A DNA stretch of 64,000 nt, from NCBI RefSeq assembly GCF_030817535.1, contig NZ_JAUSZL010000002.1, positions 7,874,001-7,938,000 of the forward strand, written 5' to 3'. This DNA comes from Streptomyces sp. V3I8 (lineage in GTDB: Bacteria > Actinomycetota > Actinomycetes > Streptomycetales > Streptomycetaceae). The notes below the pieces were generated by a model, which saw only the letters and a list, made by a program, of their open reading frames with translations, searched no databases and was not told where the DNA came from. Shown here one piece after another: positions 50,819-61,181 of this stretch. The position numbers and the translations under genes are program-made. Positions within the stretch are counted from its first letter, which is position 1. Every line of letters begins with the position of its first letter.

Positions 50819-53614
50819 ATGACGCCTGGCCGTGAACAGCACGGGCTGCTGTCACGTGGTGAGGAGAAAGACCGGTTACTGCTGCTTCTCTCCGACGCGC
50901 GGCAAGGCCGCAGCGGGCTCCTCGTACTGCGCGGCGAACCCGGGATCGGCAAAACCGCGCTCCTGGAAGAGGCGGTGACCGAGGCCGTGACTGTGGGAAT
51001 GCGGGTTCTCAGGGCGACGGGAATCGAGATGGAGGCGGAACTCGCCTTCGCCGGCCTCAGTGAACTCATCCGCCCCGTACAGGGTCTGGTGGGTGGCCTG
51101 CCGGAGGTTCAGGCGCGCGCTCTGCGTGTCGCCCTGTCACTGGAGGACGGGGAGGCGCCGGACCGGCTGATCCTGGGAGCCGCCGTGGTGACGCTGCTCA
51201 CCGATGCCGCGGCGGCGGCACCCGTGCTGGTCGCGGTGGACGACGCGCACTGGATGGACGAGACGAGCGCCCAGGCGCTGCTCTTCGCCTTCCGGCGTAT
51301 GCAGGCCGAGGGCGTTGCCGTGCTGGTCACCGCACGGGACGCCGAGCGGTGCGCCTTCACCGAGGCGAACGCGAACCTTCCGACGCTGAGACTCACCGGT
51401 CTGACGCCCGCTGACGCGGCCGCGCTGGTGAAGCGGTCCGTTCACGCGGCCGTCGACCCCGAGACGATCGGGAAGCTGTACCGGGAGACCGCCGGCAACC
51501 CACTGGCCCTGCTGGAGGCGGCGCCGGCTCTGCGTGCTTCCCGATGGGTCACACAGGAACCGGAGAGCCCCCTGCCGGTGGGCCCGCGACTCACTGCCGC
51601 CTACGCCTCCCGACTGGCGGCGCTGCCCGAACCGGGTCGCCGGGCGGTGACCGTCGCGGCGGCCGGCTTCACCGAGGAGGCCGACGTTCTCATCCGGGCA
51701 CTCGACGCCCTCGCCCTCGACGCCGCGATCCTGCGGACACTCGAATCCGCGGGGATGGTCAGCTTGGCCGGGAACGCCTTCCGGTTCGCGCATCCGCTGT
51801 TGCGGGCGGCCGCCTACCACGGGGCGACTCCCCAGCTGCGGCGCGAAGCGCACCGCGTCCTGGCCGGCGCGCTCTCCGAACGCGACGGCCCAGTCGACCG
51901 TGACCAGCGCAGCTGGCATCTCGCCGCCGCAGCGGACGGCCCCGACGCGGCGGCGGCAACCGCTCTGACGGAGACCGCCGCCCGCGCCCGCGCCCGTGGC
52001 GCCCTACCGGCCGCGCTCCGCGCCTACGAGCGTGCCGCTGAACTCACGTCCTCGCCGACCGCTCAGGGGCGCTGCCTCCTGGCCGCCGCCGAGGTGGCCC
52101 AGCTCGTCGGCCGAGGGGACGAGGCGTTGAGACTGGCCGGGGCGGCGTCGGACGCCACGGATGATGTCGCCGTGTTCAACGGCGCGTTGGGACTGCGCAG
52201 TCAGGTCCTGCTCCTGCGCCGCCAACCGCGGGAGGTGCACGACGAACTGGCGGACGCGGCGGAGGGGCTGGACCCGGCCGCGGCCGTGCCTCTGCTGGTG
52301 GCCGCCACCGGAGCCGCGTGTATGGGCGGCGCCGTCCTCCAGGCCCGTGCGACGGCGGACCGGGCGTGCGCCGCGGCCGGACACCACCGGAACGGCGACC
52401 TCGGCCGCTCCGCGGTCGTCCTGCGGGCCCATACGATGATGCTCGCCGGCGAGCGCGGCGACGCCGCCGCGGTGCTCCGTTCCTGCGAGGGGTTCCTCAC
52501 CGGGATGGATCCGCTCTCCATCGGCATCGAGGTGACGAGCTTCTCCGCCATGGACCTCATGTGGCTCGAGCGGTTTCCGGCGGCGCGAACCCTGCTGGAG
52601 CGGGCGGTTCGGCGCGCACGCAAGTTCGGCGCTTGCGAGCGGCTCGCCCCGTTTCTGACCGTTCTGGCCGAAACGCAGATGCGTACCGGTTACTGGGACG
52701 AGGCCTGCGCCCTGGCGAGTGAGGGAGACATGCTCGCCGAGGAGACCAAGCAGCCCGTACTCCAGGCATACGCCCTTTCCGTACTGGCCCGGATCGAGGC
52801 CGCCCGAGGGCAATCCGCGCAGTGCGTCGAGCACGCCCACCGATTTCGCGTGCTACTCGACGGCACGGGCGCGGAACTCGTCAGCCCTTACATCGAAGCC
52901 GCACTCGGCCTGCTCGAACTGGGTACCGGTAAAGCAGCTGAGGCCGCCGCACGCCTGACCGATCTGCAGCAGCGCGTGCTGCGATCAGGGCTGGCGGAAC
53001 CCACAGTGCTACAGCACCAGCCCGACCTCGTGGAAGCGGCGCTCGCTGCCGGTGACCCCTCCGCCGCGCAGGCGGCTTCGGCCGAACTGCTGCGGCAGGT
53101 ACGGCAAGCGCCCTCCGTGTGGGGACAGACGGTCAGTGAACGATGCCAGGGGTTGGTGCGGGCCGACGAGGATGCGCTGCGAAGGGCGACAGCGCACCAC
53201 GAGCGCTTGCCGGACCCCTTCGCCAAGGCGCGCACCGATCTCGCGTACGGGCGACTGTTGCTCAGGACACGCAGGCGCGGTGCCGCCCGTCGCCCGCTCC
53301 TCGCCGCCCGGCAGGTGTTCGAGCGGCTCCGGGCCGCCCCGTGGACCACCGCCGCCGAGGAGGAGCTTCGAGCAGCCGGAGCCAGAACCCCCGCCCGCCA
53401 CGGTCGTGCCACGGCCCCGCTCACCGAGCGCGAGACCCAGGTGGCAGTCCTCGTCAGCAAAGGCCACACCACTCCTGAAGTGGCCGCCGCGTTGTTCCTG
53501 TCGCCCAAGACGGTGGAGTACCACCTCAGCCGGATCTTCGCCAAACTCTCCGTTCGCTCCCGCACCGAACTCGCCGGCCGGCTCAGTACCTTCCCCCAGG
53601 GCGACTTCTCATGA
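50819..53614 (+). CDS. LAL-type LuxR family regulator with N-terminal AAA/STAND ATPase
   Basis: 931 aa. P-loop LLVLRGEPGIGKTALLEEAV near residue 45, Walker B VLVAVDDAHWMDE, the helical LAL middle region of TPR-like repeats, and a C-terminal LuxR HTH at about 865-925: LTERETQVAVLVSKGHTTPEVAAALFLSPKTVEYHLSRIFAKL. The ATG at 50819 has AGGGGG about 6 nt upstream. Such regulators typically switch on secondary metabolite or uptake operons. It is divergent from the peptide-KAP-Hsp70 genes by about 180 bp, so it is the obvious candidate to control them. Confidence 0.93.
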   Translation: MTPGREQHGLLSRGEEKDRLLLLLSDARQGRSGLLVLRGEPGIGKTALLEEAVTEAVTVGMRVLRATGIEMEAELAFAGLSELIRPVQGLVGGLPEVQARALRVALSLEDGEAPDRLILGAAVVTLLTDAAAAAPVLVAVDDAHWMDETSAQALLFAFRRMQAEGVAVLVTARDAERCAFTEANANLPTLRLTGLTPADAAALVKRSVHAAVDPETIGKLYRETAGNPLALLEAAPALRASRWVTQEPESPLPVGPRLTAAYASRLAALPEPGRRAVTVAAAGFTEEADVLIRALDALALDAAILRTLESAGMVSLAGNAFRFAHPLLRAAAYHGATPQLRREAHRVLAGALSERDGPVDRDQRSWHLAAAADGPDAAAATALTETAARARARGALPAALRAYERAAELTSSPTAQGRCLLAAAEVAQLVGRGDEALRLAGAASDATDDVAVFNGALGLRSQVLLLRRQPREVHDELADAAEGLDPAAAVPLLVAATGAACMGGAVLQARATADRACAAAGHHRNGDLGRSAVVLRAHTMMLAGERGDAAAVLRSCEGFLTGMDPLSIGIEVTSFSAMDLMWLERFPAARTLLERAVRRARKFGACERLAPFLTVLAETQMRTGYWDEACALASEGDMLAEETKQPVLQAYALSVLARIEAARGQSAQCVEHAHRFRVLLDGTGAELVSPYIEAALGLLELGTGKAAEAAARLTDLQQRVLRSGLAEPTVLQHQPDLVEAALAAGDPSAAQAASAELLRQVRQAPSVWGQTVSERCQGLVRADEDALRRATAHHERLPDPFAKARTDLAYGRLLLRTRRRGAARRPLLAARQVFERLRAAPWTTAAEEELRAAGARTPARHGRATAPLTERETQVAVLVSKGHTTPEVAAALFLSPKTVEYHLSRIFAKLSVRSRTELAGRLSTFPQGDFS

Positions 53615-53787
53615 CACGTCGTCCGGTGCGCCGCCTGGACGAGCACCGGACCGTACGACGCCACACCCCGGGATCCGCCGTTTATTGGACACTCCCCCCT
53701 GGGCGGTACGAACGGAGGATCGATTTTGGCTCGCTGTCACGGCTTGTGCTGAACGGAAAGGCGCAGGTGCATGTGTGCTTGACAGTG

Positions 53788-54660
53788 TCAGGGGATGGGG
53801 TCGTCAGCCTGCTCGTGGACCGCGTCCGGTTTGACGATCTTTCGGACTTTCCACCTGCGTGATACACCGATCGACCAGATGGCCGCATAAACGATGGCGA
53901 ACAGTGCAAGGAGGCTGGTGGTGTCGGGCATACCGATGGCGACCGCGAGGGGAGCCACGGTCAGGGACGACACGCCCTGGAAAGCGGAGGAAAGGCCGAA
54001 GACGAGCACCATGACCCGCCCGCGAATGTGGTCCGGAGTCGTCACCTGGAGACCGTTGACGGCGAGAATCGCACAGCCGCCGACACCGATGTGGCCGATC
54101 AGGGCTGCGGCCATGCCCGGGCCGAGGCTTGTGGCGTGGGCCAGGGCCAGGTATCCGAGGCCGAAGAGCGCCAGGGCGGCTCCGGCCACGTGCAACCGTC
54201 GGCGCACCGACCCGGCAATGAGCCGTCTGCCGAGGAAGGGGCCGAGGACAGCGCCGAGCCCTTGTGTCAGATACAGGACGCCTACGCCGGCATCACCGAC
54301 GTGAAAACGGTCGAGAGCATAGACCGGCAGCAGGCCGACCATGCCGTAGCACAGACGCAGTCCTGCAGTCAGCCAGAGAAAGGCGGCCACCACCGGGGTG
54401 GTCCGTACAAAGGTCCAGAGTTCGGCGGTGTCGGCCAGTACCCGGATACGGCCGGTCGTCATTGCCTTGGAGAACGGGCGCTTGATCCTCGTGATGAGCA
54501 GCGCGGAGACGGCGAAGGACACACCGTCGATGAGGAGAGTGGCCGAGGTGCCCCATGCCGCGGTGACCACGCCTCCCAGCCCGGCTCCCACGAGCAGGCC
54601 CGCCGAGTAAAGGCTGCCGAGCAGGGTTGTAGGTCCGCAATCGGAATGTCCTGTTCCAGT
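53788..54660 (-). pseudogene. N-terminally truncated MFS transporter
   Basis: The frame reads SLYSAGLLVGAGLGGVVTAAWG, then about six transmembrane helices including LGYLALAHATSLGPGMAAALIG, to the stop at 53788. Only the C-terminal part of a 12-helix MFS protein remains: no upstream helices and no start. Immediately upstream, toward the ISAs1 remnant, the reading frame is different. The truncation is probably due to that insertion. Confidence 0.7.
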
Positions 54661-54745
54661 GTGGTGACCTGCACTTCATCCGTCATCTCATTCGAGGGAC
54701 AGGGCATTTCTGTCTCACGATCTTGTCCCTTGGCTTGGTGGCCCC

Positions 54746-55315
54746 TCAGGCGGACCAGCGCTGATCATCCCGAACCTGCTCCTCCACGGCCGCCCGCCGT
54801 CCGCCCGGAAGATCCGCGAGCGCATCGTGCCCCTCATACTCGCCAGTCGTGAGCCGGACGCGCTTGGCGGCTCCGCGAAGGCTCTTCCCATCGACCGCCA
54901 GGCCACGCAGCCGGCCCTCGGCTCGGTTGCGGCGGTCGGCGAGCCAGCGGCCCACCGCCAGGTCCAGTGCGTCGCCGTCGATCCGGGCCAGTAATCGCCG
55001 AACCGTCGTTTCCGCAGGCAGGGACCGTTTGGGGAACAGGGGGTCGAGTCGCACGCCGACGTGTTCCAGCACGTGGGGCGGAGCATCGGTGATCCACTCG
55101 CCGACCGCCGGCAGTGATGTCGCCCCCGCCGGCACCGCGCAGGCGGTCAGGGCAAGGACGACGACCAGAGCGTGGCGCACTCCGCGGGGATCGCGCGGAT
55201 CGGGCACCTGAGCGAGGCGCTCCAGCTGCCCGGGCACTTCGTCCGGCGCGCCCTCGGGATGCTCGCGGAGTTGGTCAAGGGCAGGCGGGATCAGCGATGA
55301 TGCTTCGGCAGGCAC
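54746..55315 (-). pseudogene. ISAs1-family transposase remnant
   Basis: N-terminal half only: QVPDPRDPRGVRHALVVVLALTACAVPAGATSLPAVGEW and TTVRRLLARIDGDALDLAVGRWLADR, then LAVDGKSLRGA with the first catalytic Asp. After about 54850 similarity ends; the sequence closes at 54746 without the rest of the DDE core. No inverted repeats found. Confidence 0.7.
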
Positions 55316-55535
55316 GGTCTTCCAGGCAGGTCACGGGGCGTCGAGAACTCCATGATCTTGGCGGCCGTGCCTGTCCCGCTCTCCGGGCCGATCAACCTGG
55401 CAGACAGTCATGAACTGGACGCTCAGCGACTACGCCGAAGCCCTGGATGGGCACACCCGAGCCACCGTCGGCCGGCCGGATTGCTACGGTGACAGGAGGA
55501 ACTGACAGCTCGGCTGTCCCGCGCGGGGAACCACA
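55316..55535. other. Gap without a supported gene
   Basis: Holds a 31-codon frame from ATG 55410 with no ribosome binding site. Nothing else seen. The SUKH gene's own GGGGA ribosome binding site is at its right end. Confidence 0.3.
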
Positions 55536-56129
55536 ATGGACGGGATACACAACATGCAGGAACTTTGGAGCCGATTTGAAGAGTGGCTTCGACGGAACGC
55601 GCCGGGCGATTATTCTACGCTCCGCCCAGGAGCCTCAGCCGTTGATATATCCAGGCTGGAGAGCGGAGTTGGTTTCCCGCTCCACGGTGAACTGAAGTCG
55701 CTTCTCTCGGAACACAATGGTGTCACACCGCGCAGGTCCAGCATGACGCCCGGTGCCTTTCTTCTCGGGTACAGCCTTCTGGATACCGAAGGAATCCTGG
55801 AATGGCATCAGAACCTTTCCGCCATGGCGCACGAAGCGGTCGAGGAGGGTTACGAGGAAGAAGTGGTCGGGCGCACCGCACACACCCAGTGGGTTCCCTT
55901 CGCTCAGTCCCTCACTGGTGATCTGCTGTTCGTCGATCACCGTACGGGCCACTACGGAGAAGTCGGCGAGATCTCGTTCGGCGATCCCGAGTACCTGCCG
56001 CTCTGGCCGTCCATGACTCTGATGCTGACTGACCTGTGCAACGCGGTGGAGGGATCGCTGCGGCTGCCGACCGCGCGTCGTCGCCCGTCGGTCCATGAAG
56101 GGCGCATGCTGGAGTGGGTCACGGGCTGA
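55536..56129 (+). CDS. SMI1/KNR4 (SUKH) family protein
   Basis: 197 aa. SUKH-fold features: SAVDISRLESGVGFPLHGELKSLLSEHNGV (the L-P-x-x-y-k-x-x-l-x-x-h-n-G motif), YSLLDTEGILEWHQNL, WVPFAQSLTGDLLFVDHRTGHYGEV, and the C-terminal SMTLMLTDLCNAVEG helix. SUKH proteins commonly serve as immunity proteins to secreted nuclease toxins, but many are orphans. Start at ATG 55536, with GGGGA upstream. It is convergent with the NucA/NucB-like effector gene across a perfect terminator. Confidence 0.85.
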   Translation: MDGIHNMQELWSRFEEWLRRNAPGDYSTLRPGASAVDISRLESGVGFPLHGELKSLLSEHNGVTPRRSSMTPGAFLLGYSLLDTEGILEWHQNLSAMAHEAVEEGYEEEVVGRTAHTQWVPFAQSLTGDLLFVDHRTGHYGEVGEISFGDPEYLPLWPSMTLMLTDLCNAVEGSLRLPTARRRPSVHEGRMLEWVTG

Positions 56130-56138
56130 CCCACGAAA

Positions 56139-56181
56139 CGAAGCGTCCTGCCGGATCACCATGATCCGGCAGGACGCTTCG
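56139..56181. terminator. Perfect 20-bp-stem bidirectional terminator
   Basis: CGAAGCGTCCTGCCGGATCA and its exact complement TGATCCGGCAGGACGCTTCG enclose a 3-nt loop (CCA) and are followed by CTTTAAG. It separates the convergent SUKH and 1488-aa protein genes. Confidence 0.9.
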
Positions 56182-56196
56182 CTTTAAGTCCCGCTG

Positions 56197-59100
56197 TCAG
56201 GTGATGTTGCAGACCGACTTGATGTCGCAGTACTCGAACCCGGTCTGGACGAAGTACGCGTCATTGTCGAGCAGGCGCATCTCGGAGGTGAACCGCCCGA
56301 GGTCGCCACCGGCATCCGTGTTCTGCCTAGCCGGGACCGCGGCGCGGCCGCAGATCTCGTTCCATGTCGGATACGGGTAGTTGTTGTCGAGCTCTAGCAT
56401 CCAGCTGCCGTCGGATTGCTTGTCCGCGTAGAACTGCGCGCAGTACTTGCCCGAGGACAGCGTCATCCCGCCGCTCTCACGGGATTTTGCGAACGGGTAC
56501 TCGTCGCAGCTGGTGCCGTCCGCGTTCGGGTGTGGGTTCCACTCCGCGACCGCGAGCATGCACATCTTGTCCCGGTTTTCCTTTGCCTTCGTCTCATCCG
56601 CCAGGCGGTGCAGCGGCTTGTTGTGCTGCTCGCTACCAGGGTGGGAGGCCAGCTTCTCCATGAGCACCCAGTAGTACGCGGCAGCGGCCGGGTACTTCTT
56701 TGTATTCATCTGAAGCGTCGGGCTGTAGTTGGGGAACACGCATCCGGTGTTGCCGCCCACCTTGTTGTCGCAGCGGACATCGAAGGCCCTGTTGCTCCAC
56801 TTCGGGACGGCCTGAACTCCGGCGCTGGGCGTGGACCAGGTGGTGTCCCAGGTGAAGTCCAGCTTCGATTCGCCTCCGGTGGTCTTGTTCCAGGTGTAGG
56901 TGTTGGTCCGGGTGGCGACGTGTGTGTCACCGGGGGTCCAGGTGGTGCTGCCGATCCAGGGGCCGGTGCTTTCGGTGCAGTCGCCGGTCGGCCAGCAGTC
57001 CTCCGCGAACGATGCGAGCGTGGTGGAGGTGAGCCCCGTCATGTTGACCAGAGACAGCTCGGTCCACGTGGTGAACTCGTTGGACTTGGGGCTGAGGTTG
57101 ATCTCCTGGATGACCTTCATCGTCGCGTTCCCGACGGGGACGCCGTCGCGTGTCGCGGTCAGCGGAAGCAGGCCGCGCAGACATCCTTGCGTTCTGGTCT
57201 GCATGGCCGCGCCGTTGACGTTCGAGCACCATCCGACGGGGCCCGCAGCCGCCGCGGCGGCGCTCCTGAGCGTGTTCGAGGACTTGGCCTTCCCCTCGTC
57301 CAACGGGACGTAGGAGCCGCACCAGCTGATCCTGTCGCGACCGGTCGCGCACGTCTGCTCCCCCGGCTCAGCGGCCGCCGAAGCCTTCAGCGTGGCGCCC
57401 GCGAGGACTTCCTTGGCGTCCTGAGCGGCCACGAAGTCGACGTCGGGCGCGTTCGGGTCCGCCTCGGGGAAGGTGATGTCGTTCAGACCGTCGTAGTCCC
57501 CGGGCACGAACGCGACGGCGTCGAAGGCGATGTCCTTGGAGCCGTCGCCGCCGTTGAAGTTGTCCAGGCTGACCTCGGGGACGGTGTCGTTGAACTGGTA
57601 GGCGCCCAGGTCGACCCACTTGTTGGACTGGTTGGCGTCCTGGGAGATCGCCTTGACGGTGGTGCCGTGTCCGTGCTTGATGCGGTATTCGGCGTTGGAG
57701 GTCTGCGCCCCATGGTCGGGGATGTGCGCGTAGACCTTGGCCTGGCCGCTGTGCTCGGTGATCTTCTGGCCGAGTTTCCAGGTGCCGGTGACCTTCATCC
57801 GGTCGCCGGGTTCCGGGAAGGATTCGGGGGAGCGGGTGTGGGCGAACCAGAAGTGGTTGCCGTACCCCGCGCCGATCTGGTGGGTGTCGATCTTGCCGGG
57901 GTAGGTGGTGATCGTCTGCCCGGTGTCGGCGTCGATGATGTCGGAGGGCTGGTAGGTGAGGGTGAAGGTGCCGTTTGACTGCACGACCCCGCAGCCGCGT
58001 GAACCGGATCCTGCCGGGGTGGTGCCGTCGGGCACGTCGTCCACGATCAGCGCGTTCGAGGGCAGGCCGCTGCTGCAGCGCGGCGGGTAGGAGTTGGCGT
58101 CCGCCTGTTCCGGAAACGACGTGTTGAAGCGGTGCACCTGGTGGCCGCACTGGGCCGCAGTGTCGCAGTTCTTCCACTGGGCCGACTTGTCCCACCAGCA
58201 GTGCAGCCAGTGCGGGTTGGTATCGGAATTACCCGCATCGAGCTGGCAGGCACCCAGGCCGGGATCGTTGGAGTCGTTGTCGCCGATCTTGGACGGGACG
58301 CAGTCGTTGGACGCATCGCAGAACAGGTCGATCGGCGGCTTCACGGTGCTGCGGTACTCGTTGGTGTTCCACCAGGCAGCCAGGTACCCGGCCTTGAAGT
58401 CGCCGGGGGAGAACATCGCCGAGATCGGGCGAGCAGCCCAGCCGAGGACCTTCTCCTCATAGGGCCAGTCCTGCGGGTGCGCGGCATGGCTGTAGTCGTC
58501 CTTGGACGGGTCCGTGGCGTGTTGCAGGAAGGGAACACGGTTGGCTTTCCACAACGGGTTGGCCGGGTTGTTGGTCCAGCCCAGACCCTTGTGCCCGCTG
58601 GAGTCAGCCGTCTCGTAGAAGCCGGAGTTGTACGCCCACAGGGCGAAGAACCAGTTCTCGATCCATTGCGGGTGGCCGTTGTTGACCTTCATCCCGGCCC
58701 GGTAGGTCTGGTTCCACTTGTCGGAGAGGATCTGCACGCCGTAGGCGATGTTGGCGGTGTAGTCCAGCGCGACGGCTTCCTGAGTGAGCGGGGAGAGAGC
58801 CGTCTCACCGTCCTTCTCCTTGCCCGCCAGCCGCATGCCGTCCGTGGCCTGGGTAATGCCGTAACCGCAGTCGGCTTCGGAGAAGTTGATGCGCCATGGG
58901 TCGGCCTGAGTACCGTCGGATGTGTACTGGGTTCCGTAGTAGTTGCCGATGAGGCTGTTGGAAGTGACGCCGGGGACAGCAAACCGGGTGGCCTGCCACA
59001 TGTTGGATTCCTGCGCGGTGACGCCGAGCATTACCTGCGAGGGTATGTGCCAGCGGTCGGTTTCGTCGGGGTCCTCGTTGTCCAGGGTGCCGTTGGGGTC

Positions 59101-60663
59101 GCCGGCCAGCACAATCGGCGGGAACAGGCCCTGAGGCTGGTAGCCGCTCATGCCGGTGCTCTTCCAGTTCGCCGCGCGGTAGAAGTTCAGCTCACCGACG
59201 ACGGCCTGGTCCACGGCCCATTCCACCTGCCGCGGGGTCGGCTGGAACGCCTGCTTCTTGACATCGTTGCGGGCCACCGCGCAGTACCGTTCATCGGTAC
59301 CCTCGCTCGGACCGGTCGCCGACGCCGTCAGAGCCTGGGTACGCATCGTCTGCGTGGACAGACCCTCGCTGTCACCGCTGACCGACGGTTCCGCGGACGA
59401 CTCCTTCCCTGTCGGGATGCCCAGCGCCGGGGAGAGTCGCCTTCCGGCCTCGGCCCGCGTGGCGGAGAGCTGAGGTGTGGCGTCCAGCTCGGTGTGCTTG
59501 CCGGTGGCGACCACGTCCAGCATGATCCGCGCGTCCCGGACCTGCTTGGCCCCCTCGGGTGTGATCAAGCTGGTCTTGCCGTCCGACCAGGAAGTGGACA
59601 CACCCGCGTGGCCGAGACTCGACATGCGGGCACCTTTGGCGAGATGCCCCGGATTCTTCACCGGTCCCGGCAGAGTCCCCTTGTTCTTGGCCTTACCTGT
59701 GAGGAACACCGTACCGTCAGGGGCGACAGACAGGTCCCAGTCGGTGAGCTTTCCTTCAGCCACCGTCTTCGGGGTAGTCTTCTTGCCCTTGACCTGCGTG
59801 ACGTCCAGGTGCTTGGCCCAGGACTTCGCCTTGGTCGTCTTTGTGTCGGCTTCCCGGTCGATGAAGGTCACGCCGTCGCCGCTGTCAGCCGCGATCTGGA
59901 ACGGCACGTGCTTCGTTGCGGCGAGGACGGTTTCCTTCCGCCCGTTGATGCGGACGAGTTTGTTGCCGTGGCCGGCCACGATGCCGTGCCGGGTCGGGAC
60001 AGCCGAGGTGACCTGACCGGGGAAGGCGACCGGCCGGGACTGTTTGCCTGTGGCAGCGTCCACGGTGATCAGACGGGTCTTCTGTTCCTCGTCCCCGTCG
60101 TGGGTCAGCTGGGTGAACACCACATCGTCCCTGGTGCCGCAGCCCGGAGAGAAGTAGGCCATCGACGCGGTGAACGGCAGCTTGGTGACCTTGCCGCTAC
60201 CCAGGTCGACGACGGCGGTGAACGCGCCGCGCACCATCAACTCGGGTTTGTTGGTGAACGTCCGGGGTGCGTAGGCGATGGCCGCGTACTTCCCGGACCC
60301 GGTCACGCACGCGTTGCCGATCCAGGAGTCCGCATCGAATCCTTCTTCGCGCAGGGTGGCTACGGTGGTGAACTTGTAGCCGTCCCTCTCCTTACCGGTC
60401 AGGACATGAAAGCCGGTGCCGTCGCCGGAAGTGGACAGGGCCACGTCCTTGGAAGAAGAGTAGTCCTTGCCCAGAACGGCGGCGCGTTCCTTCTTGCCGA
60501 CCTCACGGGGCTTGCTCGTGGCTTTCGGCAGGCTCTTGCCGCCTTGAACGGCGTTGTCGGGAACCTTGGGTCCCTGAGCCTGCGCGGAGATGGACAGTGA
60601 CGAGGCGAGAAGCGCAGTCGCTGCCGCTATCACCACCGCGCGCTGTCTCTGTTTTATACGCAC
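56197..60663 (-). CDS. Giant secreted protein: propeller-like, lysozyme-like, golvesin-like and NucA/NucB-like regions
   Basis: 1488 aa with a Sec signal peptide (RIKQRQRAVVIAAATALLAS, cleavage near 29). Residues about 65-420 have repeated strand motifs typical of a beta-propeller (FSPGCGTRDDVVFTQL). About 535-700 resembles a lytic transglycosylase: VTAQESNMWQ with a candidate catalytic Glu near 551, CGYGITQATDGM and WAYNSGFY. About 885-1060 matches the golvesin C-terminal-like fold (NAEYRIKHGHGTTVKAISQD). The C-terminal 140 residues, with GTSCDEYPFAKSRESGG near 1385, match NucA/NucB deoxyribonucleases. Predicted to be exported, cross or bind peptidoglycan and degrade DNA. It is last in a four-gene operon. 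Confidence 0.8.
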   Translation of the reverse strand: MRIKQRQRAVVIAAATALLASSLSISAQAQGPKVPDNAVQGGKSLPKATSKPREVGKKERAAVLGKDYSSSKDVALSTSGDGTGFHVLTGKERDGYKFTTVATLREEGFDADSWIGNACVTGSGKYAAIAYAPRTFTNKPELMVRGAFTAVVDLGSGKVTKLPFTASMAYFSPGCGTRDDVVFTQLTHDGDEEQKTRLITVDAATGKQSRPVAFPGQVTSAVPTRHGIVAGHGNKLVRINGRKETVLAATKHVPFQIAADSGDGVTFIDREADTKTTKAKSWAKHLDVTQVKGKKTTPKTVAEGKLTDWDLSVAPDGTVFLTGKAKNKGTLPGPVKNPGHLAKGARMSSLGHAGVSTSWSDGKTSLITPEGAKQVRDARIMLDVVATGKHTELDATPQLSATRAEAGRRLSPALGIPTGKESSAEPSVSGDSEGLSTQTMRTQALTASATGPSEGTDERYCAVARNDVKKQAFQPTPRQVEWAVDQAVVGELNFYRAANWKSTGMSGYQPQGLFPPIVLAGDPNGTLDNEDPDETDRWHIPSQVMLGVTAQESNMWQATRFAVPGVTSNSLIGNYYGTQYTSDGTQADPWRINFSEADCGYGITQATDGMRLAGKEKDGETALSPLTQEAVALDYTANIAYGVQILSDKWNQTYRAGMKVNNGHPQWIENWFFALWAYNSGFYETADSSGHKGLGWTNNPANPLWKANRVPFLQHATDPSKDDYSHAAHPQDWPYEEKVLGWAARPISAMFSPGDFKAGYLAAWWNTNEYRSTVKPPIDLFCDASNDCVPSKIGDNDSNDPGLGACQLDAGNSDTNPHWLHCWWDKSAQWKNCDTAAQCGHQVHRFNTSFPEQADANSYPPRCSSGLPSNALIVDDVPDGTTPAGSGSRGCGVVQSNGTFTLTYQPSDIIDADTGQTITTYPGKIDTHQIGAGYGNHFWFAHTRSPESFPEPGDRMKVTGTWKLGQKITEHSGQAKVYAHIPDHGAQTSNAEYRIKHGHGTTVKAISQDANQSNKWVDLGAYQFNDTVPEVSLDNFNGGDGSKDIAFDAVAFVPGDYDGLNDITFPEADPNAPDVDFVAAQDAKEVLAGATLKASAAAEPGEQTCATGRDRISWCGSYVPLDEGKAKSSNTLRSAAAAAAGPVGWCSNVNGAAMQTRTQGCLRGLLPLTATRDGVPVGNATMKVIQEINLSPKSNEFTTWTELSLVNMTGLTSTTLASFAEDCWPTGDCTESTGPWIGSTTWTPGDTHVATRTNTYTWNKTTGGESKLDFTWDTTWSTPSAGVQAVPKWSNRAFDVRCDNKVGGNTGCVFPNYSPTLQMNTKKYPAAAAYYWVLMEKLASHPGSEQHNKPLHRLADETKAKENRDKMCMLAVAEWNPHPNADGTSCDEYPFAKSRESGGMTLSSGKYCAQFYADKQSDGSWMLELDNNYPYPTWNEICGRAAVPARQNTDAGGDLGRFTSEMRLLDNDAYFVQTGFEYCDIKSVCNIT

Positions 60664-60683
60664 AGTAAAAAGTGCTCCCTCTT

Positions 60684-61181
60684 CTAATCTCGGTCGACGA
60701 CGGGAGTGAACTCATCGACATAGATTTTCGGAATCTGCGGAACCGGCCCCGTGTCCTTTGAGCCGATCACCGCGTCATCCCGTCCGGTTTTTCCCGGAGG
60801 GACATCCTGAAGCCAGAACCGGTTGTACGCGGTCCATCCCTCGCCGTCAGCGATGCTGACCTGGACCGAGTACGTCGCATTCCGCTCGTAGGTATTGGCC
60901 ACCTCGATCTCGGTACGCACACCGCTGCTTTCCGGCGTGGCACGAACGACCAGGTCTCCGTATTCCAAGACACGCGTACGGCCTTCGGAGTGCACCGAAG
61001 CCACAGGCGATGGACGTGCTTGCGGACCGCTCTGCTCCGCGCTCGAAGTCGCCGACCGCTGCGGCGCGGGGGCGCTGTCAGCAGGCCCGCTGTCCGTACA
61101 CCCGGCGGCCAGCACACAGGCCGCCATCAGACATAGTGCCCGGACAAGGCTCGGTCCGGGCACCACTGCACCAGCCGTCAC
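60684..61181 (-). CDS. Lipoprotein of unknown function
   Basis: 165 aa with a lipobox, VLAAGC at about residue 28, after a hydrophobic stretch. A Ser/Pro/Ala-rich linker precedes a beta-rich domain (VLEYGDLVVRATPESSG, VANTYERNATYSVQVSIAD). The GTG start at 61181 overlaps the upstream gene's stop (GTGA), and the 1488-aa gene starts 20 nt after its stop. Confidence 0.78.
   Translation of the reverse strand: MTAGAVVPGPSLVRALCLMAACVLAAGCTDSGPADSAPAPQRSATSSAEQSGPQARPSPVASVHSEGRTRVLEYGDLVVRATPESSGVRTEIEVANTYERNATYSVQVSIADGEGWTAYNRFWLQDVPPGKTGRDDAVIGSKDTGPVPQIPKIYVDEFTPVVDRD

Noticed and set aside
53611..53862. An 83-codon ORF overlapping the LAL stop (ATGA)
   Set aside because: The junction is attractive, but the product is not recognised and most of it lies antisense to the end of the MFS remnant; insufficient support.
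55410..55505. Short ORF beginning MNWTLSDYAEAL
   Set aside because: No ribosome binding site, no homologue recognised; treated as gap.
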